Assembly (NCBI RefSeq): GCF_014196745.1
Contig: NZ_JACIEH010000003.1
Location: forward strand, 992,001 to 1,056,000
DNA from: Sphingomonas kyeonggiensis
Lineage (GTDB): Bacteria > Pseudomonadota > Alphaproteobacteria > Sphingomonadales > Sphingomonadaceae
Length of the DNA: 64,000 nucleotides
Direction: 5' to 3'
This document shows, piece after piece, positions 62,401 to 64,000 of the stretch (position 1 is the stretch's first letter; each line of letters starts with the position of its first letter). The notes beneath the pieces were generated by a model that made no database searches, had not been told where the DNA came from, and saw only the letters and a list, made by a program, of their open reading frames with translations. The position numbers and the translations under genes were made by a program.

Positions 62401-62610
62401 ATGGCCGGCCACGTTCATCGGCATCTATTGACACCGTTAGGCGACTACGAGGAAGCGGTCGAATGGCTGAGGCGCTGCGGTGACCCGTGCGGATCCGAGT
62501 GTTTCGTATGTTGATCCGAGCCCGACGAGGTGTCGCAGCTGGTCGCCGCGGTAGTGAGGCTGGGCGAGCACAAGCCGCCCGTCGCAGTCGGAAAATTGTC
62601 GTCGCTCATA
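62401..62610 (+). pseudogene. Decayed ORF interrupted by an in-frame TGA
   Basis: The frame reads MAGHVHRHLLTPLGDYEEAV, EWLRRCGDPCGSECFVC, a TGA at 62512-62514, and then continues with coding character: SEPDEVSQLVAAVVRLGEHK, PPVAVGKL. Third-position GC stays high on both sides of the TGA while other frames look random. The likeliest reading is a nonsense mutation in a former small gene. Family unknown. Confidence 0.4.
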
Positions 62611-62927
62611 TGGTGGCCCCTTTTCAAGGCAAAGCTCTCCCTTTCGCGCGACGTCGCCGCACGATGGATGAATTCCACACTGATGTTTTGCTCAGTTCCC
62701 ACGGCGCCTGCGGACGGCGTCAACTCTTCAGATCAGAAGATGCCGAACTCCCGGCCGCGTCGCGCAATGCGGGGATGTGACCCCGCTGGGGCGGAGCACG
62801 GGGCGCGCAATCGGCTATAGACAGTCGGAACATCGTGGCCTCGTCATTGGAAACTTGGCGCAATGATGATGTCCAACAATAGACGCTGTCAAACAGATTC
62901 TTATTGACCAATTCGGTCTCAAGCTCT

Positions 62928-62966
62928 TAGAGCCATAATACCTTTCAGGCTCTAGAATCTTTTTTG
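62928..62966 (+). terminator. Terminator-like hairpin just upstream of the transposase-like gene
   Basis: TAGAGCC, 13-nt loop, GGCTCTA, then TCTTTTTTG. Seven pairs and a six-base T-run. It ends 12 bp before the ATG at 62979, so it could stop read-through or act as an attenuator of that gene. Confidence 0.5.
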
Positions 62967-62978
62967 AGGCGCTTAAAA

Positions 62979-64000
62979 ATGGCCGATGTGGACCTGTTTT
63001 TGCTGATTGCCCGCCATTTGGCTGCGGGCGGAAATCCGGCTGACGAGTTGCTCGCGTTCAAGGCGCTTCCCGAGGAGAAAGCTCAGATCGTCGAGAATCG
63101 GCTGCGGGTGCTCGACAGATGTGTTGGCGACGGAGCAAGCCTGTCCACGGCGATCGACACGGCGGCTGTCTCGTTGGGCAGCTCGCAGCGGCAGGTATAC
63201 CGCCTGCTTGCCAGGTTGCGTGAGTTCGGGCCGGTGAAGGGGCTGACGCCGGGAACCTATCGAACCGAGCGACCCAAGGTCGCGCGGGATGGACTGGATC
63301 CCGCTGCCGAGGAGGTTCTGGCTTCCCGGTTGAGGGAGAACCCTCGTGCCAGCCAGGCAAGCCTGGAGGCGGCGGTCGTGGCGCGATGTACCGAACTTGG
63401 CCTGCCTGCACCGACACAATATTCTGTTCGCCAGCGGGTCTTGCAGTTGCGCGCAAGCGGGCAAGCGCCTTCATCAGCGACATTCGGCTCGAGGCTTGCG
63501 CTCGACCAAACCGCGATCAACATCAACATAACTGTTGGTGAGGGCAAATCGCTTCCCTCTATCGTTACGCTTCTGATGGATGAGGGGTTAGGGCTGATCA
63601 TCGGCGCTAGCCTGACCAGCAGTCCGAGGATGCAGGATTTTGGCCTGCTGATCGCTCGTGCAAATGCTGCCTCAACGGTGATACCGGAGTTGCGAAAATT
63701 CGAGATCACCATTGCCGGCGGTCTCGGTCATTTGACGTGGGTGGCGTCCCCATTCCTCGAGCACCTCGTGCCTTTGGCCGAAGCGAAGGCGCGCTCTGCA
63801 AAGAACAAGGCCCGCCTGAAGATCGTGAGTGAAGGGTCGAAGCGGCACGGGTCCGAGATCATGCGAATCATTGGTGATCGCTTAGGTCCCTACATTTTGT
63901 CGCCGAGACAATCATTCAGGTCAGAACCTCGGCCAGTAGAGGATCCGGGTGTCGATTATGAGGAAGCCAGCAAACGGCTCGATCTGGCCGTTGAGTCGTG
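62979..64000 (+). CDS. Mu/Tn-type transposase-like protein (partial, runs off window)
   Basis: Open from the ATG at 62979 to the edge, 340 codons seen. The N-terminal 110 residues hold a helix-turn-helix (LSTAIDTAAVSLGSSQRQVY, RLLARLREFGPVKGLTPGTY), as in TniA/Mu-type transposases. A DDE-like core begins at about 175: FGSRLALDQTAININI (first Asp) and SIVTLLMDEGLGLIIGASLT (second Asp in place). The spacing and surrounding residues are atypical and the third catalytic residue is not visible before the edge, so activity is uncertain. No inverted terminal repeat was found nearby. Confidence 0.65.
   Translation, partial: MADVDLFLLIARHLAAGGNPADELLAFKALPEEKAQIVENRLRVLDRCVGDGASLSTAIDTAAVSLGSSQRQVYRLLARLREFGPVKGLTPGTYRTERPKVARDGLDPAAEEVLASRLRENPRASQASLEAAVVARCTELGLPAPTQYSVRQRVLQLRASGQAPSSATFGSRLALDQTAININITVGEGKSLPSIVTLLMDEGLGLIIGASLTSSPRMQDFGLLIARANAASTVIPELRKFEITIAGGLGHLTWVASPFLEHLVPLAEAKARSAKNKARLKIVSEGSKRHGSEIMRIIGDRLGPYILSPRQSFRSEPRPVEDPGVDYEEASKRLDLAVES

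Noticed and set aside
62401..62610. Selenocysteine at the TGA after the Cys-rich stretch
   Set aside because: No SECIS-like hairpin is evident right after the TGA and no Sec genes are in view; a nonsense mutation is simpler.
1..64000. tRNA, rRNA or phage integrase next to an attachment site
   Set aside because: I looked for cloverleaf-like segments and tyrosine recombinase motifs at the borders of the island and accessory zone and saw none that I could support by eye.

Overview
The window looks like the chromosome (or a large replicon) of a sphingomonad-type alphaproteobacterium. It has high GC and strong GC3 in most genes, two large TonB-dependent receptors, a Tat-exported CopA, FecI/FecR regulation, sphingomonad-style RHS proteins and many short orphan genes typical of Sphingomonadales. 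This assignment rests on gene style only; no rRNA or tRNA gene was seen.

Layout. (1) 1-3916: a copper/metal region. A CnrY-CnrX-CnrH-like anti-sigma/sensor/sigma operon reads leftward into a multicopper oxidase gene (copA, cut by the window edge), and copC-copD diverge from it. (2) 4144-9124: a TonB receptor and two PepSY membrane proteins, facing a HutC-type GntR repressor; a GT-N-TA-N-AC palindrome lies before the receptor and a degenerate copy before the repressor. (3) 9125-20408: a GC-rich hairpin region, a hybrid histidine kinase, a trio of overlapping small genes, and an autotransporter operon with a divergent PAS-LuxR regulator that may start at ATT. (4) 20882-26395: an RHS polymorphic-toxin locus made of a mini-RHS, an RHS protein split in two (each half with a signal peptide), a toxin tail and an adjacent AT-rich immunity-like gene. 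(5) 27-36.6 kb: an accessory, partly decayed zone of short orphan genes, fragments of traG, a HEPN gene and an enoyl-CoA hydratase, and many copies of an interspersed repeat that often sits on stop codons. (6) 36770-44181: sigma factor, anti-sigma, STN-type TonB receptor, PI-PLC-like protein and PHP-type metallohydrolase, which reads as a regulated system for taking up a phosphorylated or phospholipid-derived nutrient. (7) 44.3-46.3 kb: more orphans and repeats, including a SUKH-type protein.

(8) 46651-60192 is the most notable part: a compact island built around a DNA-type tRNA-guanine transglycosylase (DpdA). A rightward run of eight genes, six of whose junctions overlap by 4 bp or sit 4 bp apart, encodes a DUF6884/YaaA-like protein, a DGQ[H/Q]R protein (DpdB-like), DpdA, a second DGQ[H/Q]R protein, a QueD homologue with Ser in place of the catalytic Cys, QueC, an unknown protein and a HAD-like hydrolase. 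Convergent to it are a Cas4/AddB-like PD-(D/E)XK nuclease with four candidate Fe-S cysteines and a UvrD-like helicase. Divergent on the left are a third DGQHR protein and an HNH nuclease. I read this as a 7-deazaguanine DNA-modification system with a nuclease/helicase arm unlike the Salmonella dpd cluster as I recall it.

(9) 60.5-64 kb: small orphans, an ArsR regulator, a ParS/MbcA-like protein whose C-terminal half is shared with the gene at 13774, a clear rho-independent terminator, a decayed ORF, and a Mu/Tn-type transposase-like gene running off the right edge.
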